64,000 nucleotides of DNA from Rehmannia glutinosa (GCA_016081115.2 CM071931.1:20250317-20314316), one strand, 5' to 3'; positions 10,241-22,673 are shown, counted from the first letter of the stretch. A program made the numbers and translations. Notes: generated by a model not told the origin, from the letters alone.

Positions 10241-12040
10241 CAATAATTCCAGGGCTGCAAACAATTTACGAGATTGAGGGTAAAAAACCTGATAGAAAAG
10301 TAAAGAGGTGGGTATATTTGGGAAGTTTAGGACTGGATGGGGTAGATTAGTGATAGAGTGGTATTTTTGTCTTTTTTTCAAAAATCAGGGTATTTTGTGG
10401 TATTTCCTCATATAAGATTGGCGATCATTGTATTTAAGTTGAAAAGATCAACCACTAAAATTACATTTCAAATTAAAGTCCTTCAAAAACTTATATATCA
10501 TGTCAAATATATTAAAGCCACATCACAGAGCTCCTGTGATAGTTACTAGAAATTCTGTTAAAAGATTTTGAGAAAATCATAAATAGATATTGTATTTATT
10601 TACAAGTCCAGGTTCGTTTCACATTTTGTAGTATATTTAAAGTTGAAAATATCTTTATGAGATTTTTGTGTAAATAAATGACAGAATTAAAATATGCGCT
10701 TGAATTTGGTATGTGAAAATATTATATAACTACATACATGTAAGAACGAGAATTTGATTTATGTGTTTTTATGTGTGAAAATACATACTTTCTTAATTAT
10801 ATATTTGATTATGATTTTTGGGGAGAGGTTCCTAAATGATGTGGCATGGGGTGAGCCCAACCACTTCAGTCAAGGCTCTGAAAGAGAGAGAAGCCCCCTG
10901 CCCTAACAAACTTACTATATGTTTTCTTCTTTATATGAATATTCTACTTAAGAGGGCATAATACTTTCTGCAATAGGCTTAGAGGGTGGACGTAGTTAGC
11001 GAGGGTTTGGAACTAGCTCCATTTGACAGCAGGAGAGATGCCGCAACATAAGCTTCTCTGCTCTCTCAGGCATTTTTTGTCCTGAAAAATAAGACTTTTG
11101 GTTGAAAGAGGCTTGACCCCTTGCTCATATCCCTAGCCACATGCGTGCCCATATGATTTGGAATAAATCTCTCTTCCAATATAAGCTTAGCATGTGGGTG
11201 CACTGTGTGTGGAGTCAATCTGGGTTGCCCGTATATGGCGCTAAATTGGTATGACAGGGATGGCAGACAAAATCGTGAGGTCAGCCAAAGCGAACAATAT
11301 CTTCTAAACGAATCGTACTCACCTCGTGCCTTAATAATGATATTTATAAAACGAAAAATATTATGTGATAATAATATGTTATATAAAAGTGATGATTAAT
11401 GAGTCTATTGACTATTGTTGTTGTCCTACGTACACGTACCACCAATCAAATTAGGCTGGACGGTTTAATTTGATGTGGGTGTTATTATTTTCTCTGTCAC
11501 ATCCAATGTTATTTGGTAGTATAATTATAATATTTAATTTATTTTATTATGCTATAATACGAACACACAGTAGTGATGTACATCCTATTTGAGAAAATAC
11601 GAATTATAGATCTAAAAATGGATCTATATTGTATAGAAACGAAGATTTTTAATTCTAAAATAGACAGAAAAAGCATTAGAGATAATTATAAATAGAGTTT
11701 CTTATTGAAAAGTGGGTAAAACCTATATAATTTTTTTAACTTTCATCACGGGATGGTCATGAGTGAAAGAGAGACAGAAAATTTTAGCATCTCCTTATGA
11801 TCAAGTTTTCATATCAATTTATTTGCTATTGGGAGGTTTAATACTTTAATTCTGTGAAACGACATTAATTAATTCTTACAATATTCTGAAAGAAGTACCA
11901 ACTCTTTTTGATCTATTTCAATTGAAATGCAATAACCTCCATCTATTACGAGAGCATAATAGATTAACAACAAAAACATTGTAGCGCCACACCTTTAACT
12001 TGAACCTAAAATCACGATTGCCAACATATGGTGGTGCATT
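10241..12040. other. Intergenic, no gene seen
   Basis: AT-rich DNA without a convincing coding frame. The stretch 11150-11320 (GTATATGGCGCTAAATTGG, GCGAACAATATCTTCTAAAC) has the look of a degraded LTR of another retroelement, but no partner or boundary is visible. Confidence 0.4.
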
Positions 12041-12047
12041 CATTGGA

Positions 12048-12380
12048 AGGGTGTTTAGCTAAGTTTATTTAAAGGATCTTATACGCTTCTATATTTTATA
12101 AGATGTTTTTAGAGTTTATAAGATAAATGTTATTTTATTTTAAAATAAGTTGCTGAAAGTTTGGATAAGATGAGTTTTTAAGATATATTATTAATGAGAG
12201 TTTTGTAATTAAAATAACCAAAATTTAAAAACAACTTATAAGTTCATAAACAGCTTTTTATAGGATCTTATAAGCACTATCCGAAAAAAAAATTACCAAA
12301 CAAATTTTAAGAGCTTATAAGTTGCTTCTCAAATAGTTTATAAGATGTCTTCAAATAGTTTATAAGATATTTTGAAGAAT
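12048..12380. repeat. Possible degenerate MITE rich in CTTATAAG motifs
   Basis: The ends GGGTGTTTAGC... and ...GTGTAACCC are weakly inverted. The interior repeats TTATAAG/CTTATAA many times on both strands (for example near 12115, 12238, 12265, 12315, 12350, 12360). No clean target duplication was found. Confidence 0.3.
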
Positions 12381-12469
12381 GTGTAACCCTTTGCCCTTTG
12401 TTCAACTTTGATCTGCTCCATTCCTACTCTCTACCCTCTTGCAATAGTGGAAGTCATCTAAAAGGGTGA

Positions 12470-12863
12470 GGCTGCGATTGGATATGGAAGTATTTCCATT
12501 TTCGTTCCGCTGGAGATATTTTTTAACCAAACATACAATTATTTATGAAAATTACAGAAAATACTATTATCTCACTCACTTTTTCTTATTTTTTCTCTTA
12601 CCAATCACATCTACACATTTTTTCACAAAAAACTAATCATTATTACGCATTCTGCCACAAATTTCACTATTCACTCACTAACACATTTTTAACTATCAAT
12701 TTGATCTAATCATTAATCAAATCAACTTTCATCATTATTTTTTCATCTCACATCAATTCCAATCACACTCTCAAAATTCATCTTTTTTCTTTCAAAATTT
12801 TTCTTACCACTATTCTCTAGCAAAAGTAAAATTTTCAAAATGAAAGCATATCCAATCGCCCCC
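12470..12863. mobile_element. PIF/Harbinger-like MITE, 394 bp
   Basis: The left end GGCTGCGATTGGATATG is inverted at the right end (CATATCCAATCGCCCCC). The element is flanked by a 3-bp repeat TGA at 12467-12469 and 12864-12866. The 3-bp duplication and G-rich ends suggest a Tourist-type element. The usual target is TWA, so the family call is tentative. The interior is non-coding and AT-rich. Confidence 0.6.
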
Positions 12864-12904
12864 TGATACTTTACCAAATTTCAACTCAAAATAACTCGCT
12901 CAAC

Positions 12905-13075
12905 TTATTTAGCCTTATGTTGCATTTGAATTGCAAGATTTGGATTTGAGGTGAGGAACTGGGAGAATGACTTTAAATGATTCCATATAAGAATATAAAT
13001 TTGAAATCGACTACAATTACTTCAAAAATAGCTTAAAAAAGGAGTTTAAATATTTGATATCCATTGTATGAGTTT
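12905..13075. repeat. Dispersed repeat family, copy 1
   Basis: The phrases GATTCCATATAAGAATATAA, AAATTTGAAATCGACTACAA and ATAGCTTAAAAAAGGAGTTT recur with changes at 15300-15470 and 57845-58060. It is probably a short non-autonomous transposon; ends were not defined. Confidence 0.4.
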
Positions 13076-13576
13076 ATCCGAACAAGCTCAATAGAATATA
13101 CCAACTTCCAACAAAACTCCAAGAAAAATAGCTGTTCTCTGATATATCCTAGTGTTCTAAAAATGAGAAGATATGTATACACAGATTCGAATGACAATAA
13201 TCAATGCAGGTCCCAGACGAATGAAAAACTTCTTGCTTTAGAGCATGAAATTTTATACTAATCCATGCAACTAAAAGATGAAATGCAGACAAATTACCTA
13301 CTAACATGCCTTCATTTTTATCTCCCATGTTTTGACATCTCATTCTGTTTTACAATGATTTATTTCTTCCAAATTTTTCATTCAAAGTCTAAAGCCTTCT
13401 TCGTTTTTGAGAGCTAAAATGCAATATAATGAGGCAAAAGCACAAAGGGATGTACATTTTAACAACTATTTACTTAACACCGAATTATCCCATATTATAA
13501 CCACAAATACATAAAAAATGATGAAAAAACTTATACTCTACAATGCTACTACAAGACAGTTCCCTTTGGATTTAGC

Positions 13577-14538
13577 CAGGGATGGAATGGGGAAGGTCTA
13601 GGATGGGTTCGACTGAACCCAAAATCCACGCCAACCAAAAACAAAACCCACAACCCGCCCCTCTCAAGACCTGGGACCCAGCGGGACCAACCGTTGAACC
13701 CGTCAACTCAAAAAGTAAACCAGTCAGCCACAAGACTCCACTTATGCATTTTAGAGATCTAAAAACCAACAAAATAATTGTAAATAAGCTGGCCAATTAT
13801 CCCGTTAACCAATTTGTAAATAATATTAGTTTACGGCAACCTTGCAAGAATTTTAACCACATAAACACGAATACAGCTCATGAAAGAAATAAGAACTCAC
13901 TGCTCATACGGAAATAAATGAAATTTGAAAAAGGAAAGGCCGAAAGGGCCAAATGACCAACCACCCAAATAACCAAAGGAATCATCCAGTCAAGGCCTTA
14001 CTGACCCTCGCCTGGAATGAGTTTCAAGAAGCTCGAGGAAACGGTGTTGAGGTGGAAATCTTTTTGGAGTAAATGGAAAGGCACAAAAGATGCATCTAAG
14101 CACCGGAGAACGGGCGAAAAGGGGGCGTCTTTGGTGAATGACGGGCGAAGTCAGTACTGGAGGAAATGGAGTGTGGTGGTTTTGAGATGAGGAAATTGGA
14201 TGGACTGGCGCGATCCAACGGTGAAGCAGAGGTGGTACGGTACGGCTTCAAATGAAAAAGAAGTCTTACGATGCCCATTTCTAAGAATCAGTCCGATTGT
14301 TCAAACCCTAGACTTTAGCGACCAAAACTAATATAATAATGGATTATATTTATAGATAGTATTATATTAAGTATAACTGACGGGTCCAGCTAAACCGATT
14401 ACCCGCCCCGACCCACCCGGGTTTTAAAAAGTAGACCCAGGACTTGTCCCAAGACCCGCTTAACTGGGATTGGACCCATCCCAAACGGCATAGGTTCATT
14501 AGAGATCCGGGTTTGTATTTGTCCCATTACCATCCCTG
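13577..14538. mobile_element. Non-autonomous hAT (Ac-like) transposon, 962 bp
   Basis: The ends are perfect 9-bp inverted repeats CAGGGATGG / CCATCCCTG, closely resembling maize Ac termini (known start CAGGGATGA). The element is flanked by an exact 8-bp direct repeat GATTTAGC at 13569-13576 and 14539-14546, diagnostic of hAT insertion. Subterminal regions are rich in GACCC/GGGTC motifs, which could bind transposase. There is no transposase-like frame, so any movement would need an enzyme supplied elsewhere. Confidence 0.9.
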
Positions 14539-14598
14539 GATTTAGCAAACACTAACTTGAAGAAATGAAAATCTTTATCATTCATTTTGCCGAAGAAA

Positions 14599-15034
14599 CA
14601 TAGTGGTCAAATGCGCGCCTTAGATACAAGGCGCTGGTGCCTGTGCGTCATATCCCCTCAAGCGAGGTGTTTTACACAGTAGGCTCAAAGACGCACAGGC
14701 ACCAGGCGTCTACTCAGGTGCGCCTGAGTGAAATGTTAGGTTTTTTGAGACTGGGCTACTTAAAGTTGGGCCCAAAGTGGGTTTTTTAAACTGGGTTTTT
14801 AAATGGAGTTTGTATATACTAAGTTTTCCTAGGGTTTCTTAAGTTAGGCCCTAATTAAACATAGCGCCCAACTGGTTTTTTTTTTTATGGATTCATGCAT
14901 GTTTATGTTATAGATTTTATTTTATTTATTTATTTACTTTTTCGCCTCACTTCAAAAAGGTGCACGCCTTGTTTTGCGCCTCAGGCTCCAGGAGCCCTTG
15001 CGCCTTTGTGCGCCTTGAGCATTTGACAACTATG
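14599..15034. mobile_element. Non-autonomous hAT MITE, 436 bp
   Basis: The terminal inverted repeats CATAGTGGTCAAATGC / GCATTTGACAACTATG differ at one position. The exact 8-bp target duplication CGAAGAAA lies at 14591-14598 and 15035-15042. Subterminal GCGCC/GGCGC motifs are repeated near both ends (GCGCCTT, AGGCGC, GCGCCTC). Non-coding. Confidence 0.9.
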
Positions 15035-15299
15035 CGAAGAAATAAATATCACTTTTCTTAACTCCAATAAATGTACCAATCTCTTGCAGTCTGAGTCATA
15101 TAAAGTCTACAATGAATTCCTTCTAACTTGGTTTCAGGCCCTTAAGTTTAGATTGTCTCCCCTCTCACTTCTAAAAACTACATTTGTATGATTCAAAAGT
15201 CCTGTGCTCACGCCCAACAAAGTCCCATATTAAATGGTTTTCCAGTATGGAGGATTCCAACAAGAAATCCTAAATTTCTAAAAGGCATCAATCTTCTTT

Positions 15300-15480
15300 A
15301 GGAGTGATGGATTTGAACTTAAGGATTTTAAATCTTTAATAACAAAATTCATTGAGCTTGTTTGGGTAATATCATAAATACATGGATTTCAAATCATTGA
15401 ACTCTTATTTCAAGCTACTATTGAGTCATTGTGGTGGATTCCAAATCCTTCAATCCAATACGAAAGTAACTTTTTCAGTA
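15300..15480. repeat. Dispersed repeat family, copy 2
   Basis: It contains ATGGATTTCAAATCATTGAA, TCAAGCTACTATTGAGTCAT and TGGTGGATTCCAAATCCTTC. These match in part the opposite strand of the copies near 12905 and 57845. Confidence 0.35.
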
Positions 15481-16844
15481 TCTACTCAGAAGAAGTAATA
15501 CAGAATATGAGTGTCTCTTTGATCTGTAATTTTTCCTCTTTCAAACAAAAACACAATATAAATATAACAAACTAGCACAGGGTTATATTGCATTCTCTGT
15601 CCATCTGCCAGGGCCTGGATGTCAATCAAATTGTATATTTTACCACCATCTGGTTGCATCATCATTAATCTAAGTACACTATTGTTGACACTAATTTAAA
15701 TTTACTCAACTTTATTATCAATCCAAACTCGTCAAAAAAAATTAAACCTTATTCTTTAATATAATTAACAAGATAGTGTTTTGATCGAATAACCTTCCAT
15801 ACCAAGCGGATGCAACCATTTATAAGAGTGAAAGAAAGCAGATATTATCATCTCATGACCACATAAAAATCTACTAAATGCAGGTTATTGCAAAGAAAGT
15901 ATATCGAATAAACTTCAGTATGATAATTAACCAAGAATAGAATGTCGTCATCTCATGCCAAAAGGGTGATCAGAAAAAGAAACCTACCATAAAATCATTT
16001 TTTTACTTTTTAGCAGCACATGGTGCATTGATCTAGTTTGCGAAAAAGCATACCACAAACTGAGGGAATTCTAGCTGGCACTCTCATAGTTTACCTACGA
16101 ACGAAAGCATATGTGAAGCATAAACACAGACCTCGTACATTACGAAGAATATCCTATGAAAATGGAGTAAGAATGGTGAACAAAGCATGCCAAAAGGTTC
16201 TTTTTAGCAAATAACAGAGAAGGAAAAGATAGTATTTTACAACTATATTGCCAAATGATATTATTGTCCTAACTTTTACAAAATACTAAAAGAAATGCAA
16301 TCATCACCTAGGTAGCTTTTCTCTTTCAGCCATTTCAACAAATCAAACAAACATTCAGCTGAATTTAGACGTAAACACCAAACGCAACGGACTTCATGCA
16401 AATCCGCAACAAGTTCTCTTTCTCACTTGAAAGTTTAATAAAAGTTGAAACCAAGAGGCACCCAATAAGTTACGATGAAAACTGACACGTATTGACTCTC
16501 CTCTTCCTCAAGGGGCCAAACTTTAAACCCCTGCCAAATTCAACTCAAGCTAATGAAACATGAATTTTAACTAGTGTATAGAAACTTCTATTCTTCAATT
16601 TCCGCACAAACACAATTTGTCAACCAAAATGTATTCAACAAAAGGAATCACATTTCATATCACACAATCATATCATCCTTCTACTTGTTATGTGCAGTAA
16701 TATCATTGTCCCCCAACAGGAATGCAATTTGTACGGCTAACCATTGCACAATGTTATGATATTCCTAACCAAATCTCATGCGAAAAATAGCTCGTAAGAT
16801 CGAAAGTCAGCAAATATGTATGAAAAAGTCTAACAATTCAAAAA
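15481..16844. other. Intergenic 3' flank of the COA6-like gene
   Basis: No coding frame, RNA gene or clear transposon was recognised. It presumably holds the 3' UTR and polyadenylation signal of the gene to the right, which is transcribed leftwards. Confidence 0.4.
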
Positions 16845-17421
16845 TCAACATGAATTAGTGGGTTTAAATGTATAAGGCTGTGGAAGTGACAACGGACCTC
16901 TCCTCGACTCATTATCATCCAACAGCCTCTGAACCCTCTTCTTTGCACAATACTGCCTATCAAAATGCTTCACCTACATGTAAAAATTCACCAGAAAAAC
17001 AAAGTTTTGTTAATTTCAATGATTAGCCGAAAAAAGTCCGAGATTTTTTTTTTAAATTACAAAAATTACCCAAGTAGGTCTGCACTGCTTCACATATTCC
17101 TCCCTATTTCTCTTGCATTCAACAGGGTAAAGCAGCCCCACCGACGCAATTTCCGTGGGTTTCTTGTTCGATTCTTTCTCTAGACACGCATAGAACGCGT
17201 CACGCGCCTTTCAGGCATTACAGATTCAGCATTTTTAGCTCTATTCAACTTAAATTCTCTAAAATAAACATAAAATTCTACACAATTATGGCATACAGAT
17301 TACGATTGGATTAGAGTAATATAGCAATTATAATCACCTTATAGCAAGCTATCCTTGCTTGTGAGAGAACATCTGCGTGAACTGTATCGGGGCCCTGTGA
17401 CGAGTAAGCCTCCAACGCCAT
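16845..17421 (-). CDS. COA6-like cytochrome c oxidase assembly protein (CX9C-CX10C), 3 exons, 116 aa
   Basis: The exons on minus are 17421-17338, 17207-17070 and 16973-16845, with GT/AG introns and all three in one frame, giving 116 residues. Exon 1 starts MALEAYSSQGPDTVHADV. The twin cysteine motifs are CYKARDAFYAC (CX9C, across the first junction) and CKRNREEYVKQC (CX10C), followed by RPTWVKHFDRQYC. The C-terminus is GPLSLPQPYTFKPTNSC. The CX9C-CX10C spacing and the WVKHFD motif are typical of Coa6 in the Cox6b/CHCH fold family. That protein acts in the mitochondrial intermembrane space in copper delivery to COX2. The gene looks intact. The ATG at 17421 is chosen because it begins the conserved family N-terminus; the open frame extends further upstream without similarity. 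A 20-kb retroelement lies 385 bp upstream. Confidence 0.9.
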
Positions 17422-17806
17422 TTCTTTCTCCGAAATCCAAATTCTTCGTTCACGGTTGTATTTTACTAATTTTCCTTTTTTTCCTTGAATAAGAAGACGG
17501 GAATATGTATAATTTAATACGCACAGTGACCCCGTCAGAACACTGGCCAGTGCACATCGCATCCATGATTTCCTTTGCGCGAAGGCAATGAGGAGCGGAT
17601 TTGTTCTCCCGGCGATAGTCGGTAATGCGCAGAACCCTGTGTTGAATTATAAAAAAAAAAAAAAAAAAAAAATACGCACAGGTGACAGGGCTAATGATTG
17701 TTGGGCTGTAAATTACTTTAGGCTCGTAAATAATAAATATTGCCACTTGGTAAGAAAACTAAGGCCCGGAATTTAATTATTCAAGGCCCAAACTTATTTT
17801 TCGTCC
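17422..17806 (-). promoter_or_regulatory. Proximal promoter/5' UTR of the COA6-like gene, truncated by insertion
   Basis: Only about 385 bp separate the start codon from the left LTR of element 2. A run of A (about 22) lies at 17650-17671. The last five bases, CGTCC (17802-17806), are the target duplication, so the original upstream sequence resumes at 37740. Confidence 0.6.
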
Positions 17807-18420
17807 TGATGACACCCGAGCCGAGCTGGATCAAGTAACTCGTGTGGTCATCAAAGACACATCAGTGGGGGCTGCGGTGGCGTCGGTGCCGGTGACACGT
17901 CATGGGATGGGCTCGCCCGCAACCGAGCCCAACCACAGCATGGTTGCCGAGCCCCGACCCCCGAGCCCAAATTTTGGCGGGAAACGCATGCGCGACAGAT
18001 TCAGAAAAATAACCATTTGCCCATACTTAGTGCTTCATTAGCACCAGAGGCCGCCACGTGTCAGAATATTATCAATGTGAGTCGCCAAGTGGCAGAAACT
18101 TGGGTGACATGCACTCTTAGGAGAGGACATGTGTCCTTTCCAAATTATTTTACTAATTAGTGCAAAGGTGACTATTGAAAACCCACTTATTAGAGGGGTA
18201 TAAAAAGCCTCACTTAAGAGAAAAAGAGAAGGGAGGGAAATAGAAAGAAAGCACTAGAAAACGTGTTATTATAAGAAAGACCGACCCCGATAATCCGCTC
18301 GGCATTGTATCGATCGAAAAAAGCGAATTAGCCATAAATAAACACGCGTTATGCACGCTTACATTTCCACGTGTTAAATTTCTTACATATTTTGTTTGTT
18401 GACCAAAACGCACGCCAACA
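17807..18420 (+). repeat. 5' LTR of element 2 (614 bp)
   Basis: It aligns along its full length with 37116-37734. A TATA box (TATAAAAA) lies at 18199-18206. Bounded on the left by target duplication CGTCC. The sequence just downstream (AATTGGAAATTTAG) is where the tRNA primer site should be, but I cannot match it to a known plant tRNA. Confidence 0.95.
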
Positions 18421-19480
18421 AATTGGAAATTTAGAAAAGGAGGGCCCGTATTGGTCGATTAAATTCCAGGCTAAAACAAGTTAGCGAAAACCAGGTAAAG
18501 TTCAACGTTTATCCTTTTCGTAATTGACAAAATGAGTCAACAATCGAGAAATGCTTTCGTTTTGATCAAGAGCAACACCTTAACAACCAAACCGGTCGGA
18601 CCACTAATGGTCAACATATGCCCCAGCACGAAGCGGGGAGCACCACTTTATTTCCTTTCGCTCGCCTAATTGCTAACCCAACTTTCGTCGTGACAAATGA
18701 ACCAACTCATTTCACAAACACTCGCCACTACCAACTCCCAAGCACCTCCTCCACTTCTTGTAAATACTAACCCACTCAATCCACAACTAAACGTTAATAT
18801 CAATCCTCAAGCCCCCGGGCTTCCTCATAATGAAGCCCAAGAGGCTAGTTCGGGTAATGAACGTGGCGTGGCGTCGTGATGAAAAGCGCGCGCGAGAAGA
18901 TGATGAAGGGCAAAGTCATGTAGCGGAGTCACTACCAGAGCCAACACGACATCGCCATGCCCACTCAGTGTTCGCCGGACGACTGGGGGTAGATCCTCTA
19001 CGCCCGGTTCGATTGATTAGCTCCCGACTCCGGTTTTTCGGACGGCGGAGCCAGTGGTCAACTGAGAATCAAGGCCCTACTTTATGGCAGAACAGGATGT
19101 AGAAATTGGCGCCCGCCGTCGCTTGAATGAATTGGAGGCGGTCAGAAAGGGAAGCGATCTCGGAGGCCGCCCCAAGCAATGAACCAACCAGCTGTTATGT
19201 CGCCGTTTTCCCCTGGTATCCTGGCGACCCCGTTACCGCCAAAGTTGAAAATCCCCCAGGTCGGTCTCTACAATGGGGAAATCGACCCGACCACTCACGT
19301 CCACAAGTACTTAGCATGGATGGAATTGTACAACCCTAGTGATGCCATCCTCTGCAGGGCTTTCCCATTGACACTGGGCGACCGAGCCCACCGTTGGTTT
19401 AGGACCCTACCGCAGGGGTCCATTCGGGCATGGGGGATCTGGCCTCCGCCTTTACGACACATTTCTTGACTTCCAAGGTC
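18421..19480 (+). pseudogene. gag N-terminal half of element 2
   Basis: A proline- and asparagine-rich start is readable at 18697-18876 (SQAPPPLLVNTNPLNPQLNV). A new frame follows at about 18860-19178 (EKRAREDDEGQSHVAESL, then RRLNELEAV). The conserved gag core at 19179-19430 has LKIPQVGLYNGEIDPTTHV and WMELYNPSDAILCRAFPLTL. Frame is lost in the G run at 19431-19436 and recovered in the next ORF. The likely start is an ATG near 18532 or 18697; this cannot be decided. Gag forms the particle core. Confidence 0.7.
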
Positions 19481-21694
19481 CGAGCCGCACCTAAGGACTC
19501 CCTTGTGAACATCAAACAAGAGAAGGACGAGCCCCTGAAAAGGTATATCTCTCGGTTCAATAAGCAAGTTCGAGAGATGGAACCGGTGTCGGATGACGCC
19601 ATTTTAATTGCAGCCATGGCTGGCCTTGCCCCCGAAACTTGGTTTAACTACTCTATCCATGAATCGGGGGCGACCTCGTACCAAGAATTTCTGGTCCGCG
19701 CGGAACGACATATTTGCGCGGAAGAAGCCATGGCAAGTCACCGCCCCGAGCACCGGCCAGGGGGCGCGAAAAAGGACGGAAGGAAGGAATCAGCAATTGG
19801 ACCGGGGTCGGGATTTAGACCATTCTCGGAAAACCCGACCACCGGATTTAGGGCTCGCCAGGAAGCACAAGCCGAAGTTGCCGCGCTGAGGAGTATTTTG
19901 ACCCACACTCCATCAGCCATATGGAATGAAGTACAGGGTCTGAATTTGTTACCTCCGGCTCAGCCTTTGAAGGTTGAGCCGGCCAAGTTAGATTCACGTC
20001 GATATTGTGCCTATCATAAATCGATAGGTCACGATACTGATGAATGCCGAGATCTAATCAGGGAAATTATGCGTATTGTTCGACAGGGCAGTCTCAAAAG
20101 ATATGTTCATGAATTACCGCCCCCGCCAGCACTGGCTCCAGGAGTCAACCCGGAGCGCATAACAAATCCCGCCCTTCTGCCGCCGCCACCGGCCGAAAAT
20201 CAGGGTAGGGAGATCCTCATGATGTCGAGCATGAATCGAATCAACACTAACACAGCCGAAGATAGTCGCTCCAACAGGAAGACAAAGGCTGATGTCAGAC
20301 AGGCCACCCACGCCGAAAGACAAGTTCGAGTGGTAGAAATTAAGGAAGGCCAACCTACCGGCCGTTTCGTGTTCTCGGACGTGGATGCCGACCAGGTGGT
20401 CCACCCTCATTCTGACCCCCTGGTCATTACCACCCCGATTTTGGGTATTCCAGTTCATAGAATTTTGATCGACTCTGGAAGCTATTCATCGGTCATCTAT
20501 GTCCGAGCTTTTCGAAGGTTGAATGTGGACGATAGCTATATTCGTCCATGCAACGACAACATTCTGGGGTTTGGAGGAGGAAGAATAATCCCGCTCGGGG
20601 AAGTTGACTTACCCATCCAAATGGGGCAATGGTCACATAAGCGGACCGTTATGACAACATTTAAAATAATCAACGCCGATTCAGAGTACAATGCGATTAT
20701 TGGAAGGCCGTTGCTTTATCATATAAAAGCGGCTGTTTCAATTTATCATTTTTGCATAAAATTCCCAACACCTGACGGCGAAGCTATACATAAAGGGAAT
20801 CAGAGGGAGTCACGAGAATGCTCTCTCAAACTCCGATCGGTGGAGATTAACGTGATGGAACGAGGAGAAACCAGTGGGACGGCACAGGCCGACCCCCAGA
20901 CAAAAGAAGAGCCCGAGCAGGTGGTGATTGTTCAGGGGAGGATAGAGCCGGGAGATGTACCGGCAACGAAAGGCGAGCCGACAGCCAAGAACGAGCCGGC
21001 CACTGAAGATGAATTGCCCCTACAGAAAAAGGAAGGGCAGAGCAAGAAAAGAAAACGGGCGGAACTAATGGAGCAGATCGATACGATCGACGTTGGAAGG
21101 CCGAGCGAGGGGCGCCAATTACGTATTGGCCATGACCTCCCAGAACCATATCGAACCGAATTGATTGAGTTTTTGGGAAATAATCTCGACGTCTTTGCGT
21201 GGACTCATGCAGACATGCCCGGAATTGACCCCAAGCATGCATGCCACCGCCTTAATGTTGATCTAACGTTCCGCCTAGTTATCCAGAAAAGGCACAAACT
21301 CGGTCCCGACAGGCAAGTTGCACTTGAGGCCGAGGTTAATAAGTTGCTAGATAATCAATTTATCCGGGAAGCCTTCTATCCCCGATGGGTTGCCAATCCT
21401 ATTCTGGTCAAGAAAAGCAACGGCCAATGGCGCCTGTGCGTAGATTTCACCGACCTAAATAAGGCGTGCCCCAAGGACAGTTATCCATTACCGAACATTG
21501 ATTATATGGTAGATGCCACGGCGGGACACGAATTAATGAGCTTCATGGATGCATACTCGGGTTACAACCAAATACGAATGCACCCAGATGATGAAGAAAA
21601 TACATCATTCTTTTCTGCTCATGGAATTTACTGTTACAAGATGATGCCCTTCGGGTTGAAGAAGCAGTGCGACCTACCAAAGGTTAGTAAATAA
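19430..21694 (+). pseudogene. gag C-terminus, protease and N-terminal RT of element 2
   Basis: A 754-codon open stretch. Residues about 1-105 finish the gag core (FTTHFLTSKVRAAP, NIKQEKDEPLKRYISRFN). A zinc-knuckle-like CAYHKSIGHDTDEC lies near residue 190. The protease has LIDSGSYSSVIYV near residue 345 and IIGRPLLYHIKAAVSIYHF near 423. An acidic/charged linker follows, then RT with VFAWTHADMPGIDPKHA, LCVDFTDLNKACPKDSYPLP and MMPFGLK. Frame is lost at about 21663-21675, where two bases appear to be missing relative to the family, and a stop follows. The stretch lacks the YVDD box, which is in the next frame. Confidence 0.85.
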
Positions 21695-21695
21695 G

Positions 21696-22673
21696 ATGTT
21701 TGAGAAAATGATAGGTCGTACTATGGAAGTCTATGTAGATGACATGTTAGTGAAATCATTGTATATATCTGATCATCTCAACGATCTTAATAAAATGTTT
21801 GCTGTTTTGAGAGAGTACAAGATGATGTTAAACTCGAGAAAATGTACATTTGGGGTCAGCTCGGGTAAATTCTTGGGGTATATGGTCAGCCAAAGAGGGA
21901 TCGAAGCTAACCCAGACAAAATAAAAGCCATCATCGATCTTGAACCCCCAAATTCTGTTAAAAGGGTACAAAGCCTGATAGGCCGTTTGGCCGCCCTTAA
22001 CCGATTTGTTTCACGGTCCACAGACAAGTGTAAACCTTTCTTTGAAATCATAAAAAAGAACAAAAATTTCGAGTGGACCGAGCAAGCGCAGGCTGCCTTT
22101 GAATCCCTCAAACAACACCTCTCTTCAATTCCTATATTACAAAAACCTACCCAAGGGGAGAACTTGTATTTGTACCTGGCGATATCCGAATACGCCATCA
22201 GCTCGGTGTTAATCAGGCTAGATGGTTCTATTCAACATCCAGTCTATTATACCAGTCAGGGGCTGCATGACGCCGAACTCCGCTATCCGCCAATGGAAAA
22301 GTTGACTTATTCATTAATCGTTGCGGCACGAAAGCTCCGTCCATATATTCTAGAGCACAAGATTATAGTCTTGACGAACTACCCACTGAAGCAGGTATTA
22401 CACCGACCCGACACTTCTGGTCGGATGATCAAGTGGGCCGTTGAGCTCAGTCAATTTGATATTCTATATGAACCACGCACAACAATAAAAGGACAGGCTT
22501 TAGCCGACTTTGTGGCCGAATTCACACCTTCCATACAATTAGAAGTTATGGAAGACCAAGAATGGAAGTTGTTCGTTGATGGCTCCTCCAGCTGCAGAGA
22601 CCCGAAGCGGGGGCGAATCGTGATAATCGATCCAAATCAAATGCTCTTTTTTGCTTTCGGCGTGCGATTTTGA
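21696..22673 (+). pseudogene. RT palm/thumb and first RNase H of element 2
   Basis: The stretch opens within RT, carries the catalytic YVDD (EVYVDDMLVKS, residues 12-22) and NSRKCTFGVSSGKFLGYMV. It then has an RNase H domain (FEWTEQAQAAFESLKQHL, HPVYYTSQGLHDAELRYPPM, QALADFVAEFTP). The start of a second RNase H (LFVDGSSS) lies near residue 290. Frame is lost near 22600-22673 just after this DG motif. The ATG here is internal, not a gene start. Confidence 0.85.

Noticed and set aside
19105..19125. ATTGGCGCCCGCCGTCG, which looks like a gypsy primer binding site
   Set aside because: It lies about 690 bp after the 5' LTR and reads as gag coding (EIGARRRLNELEA), so the resemblance is probably coincidental.
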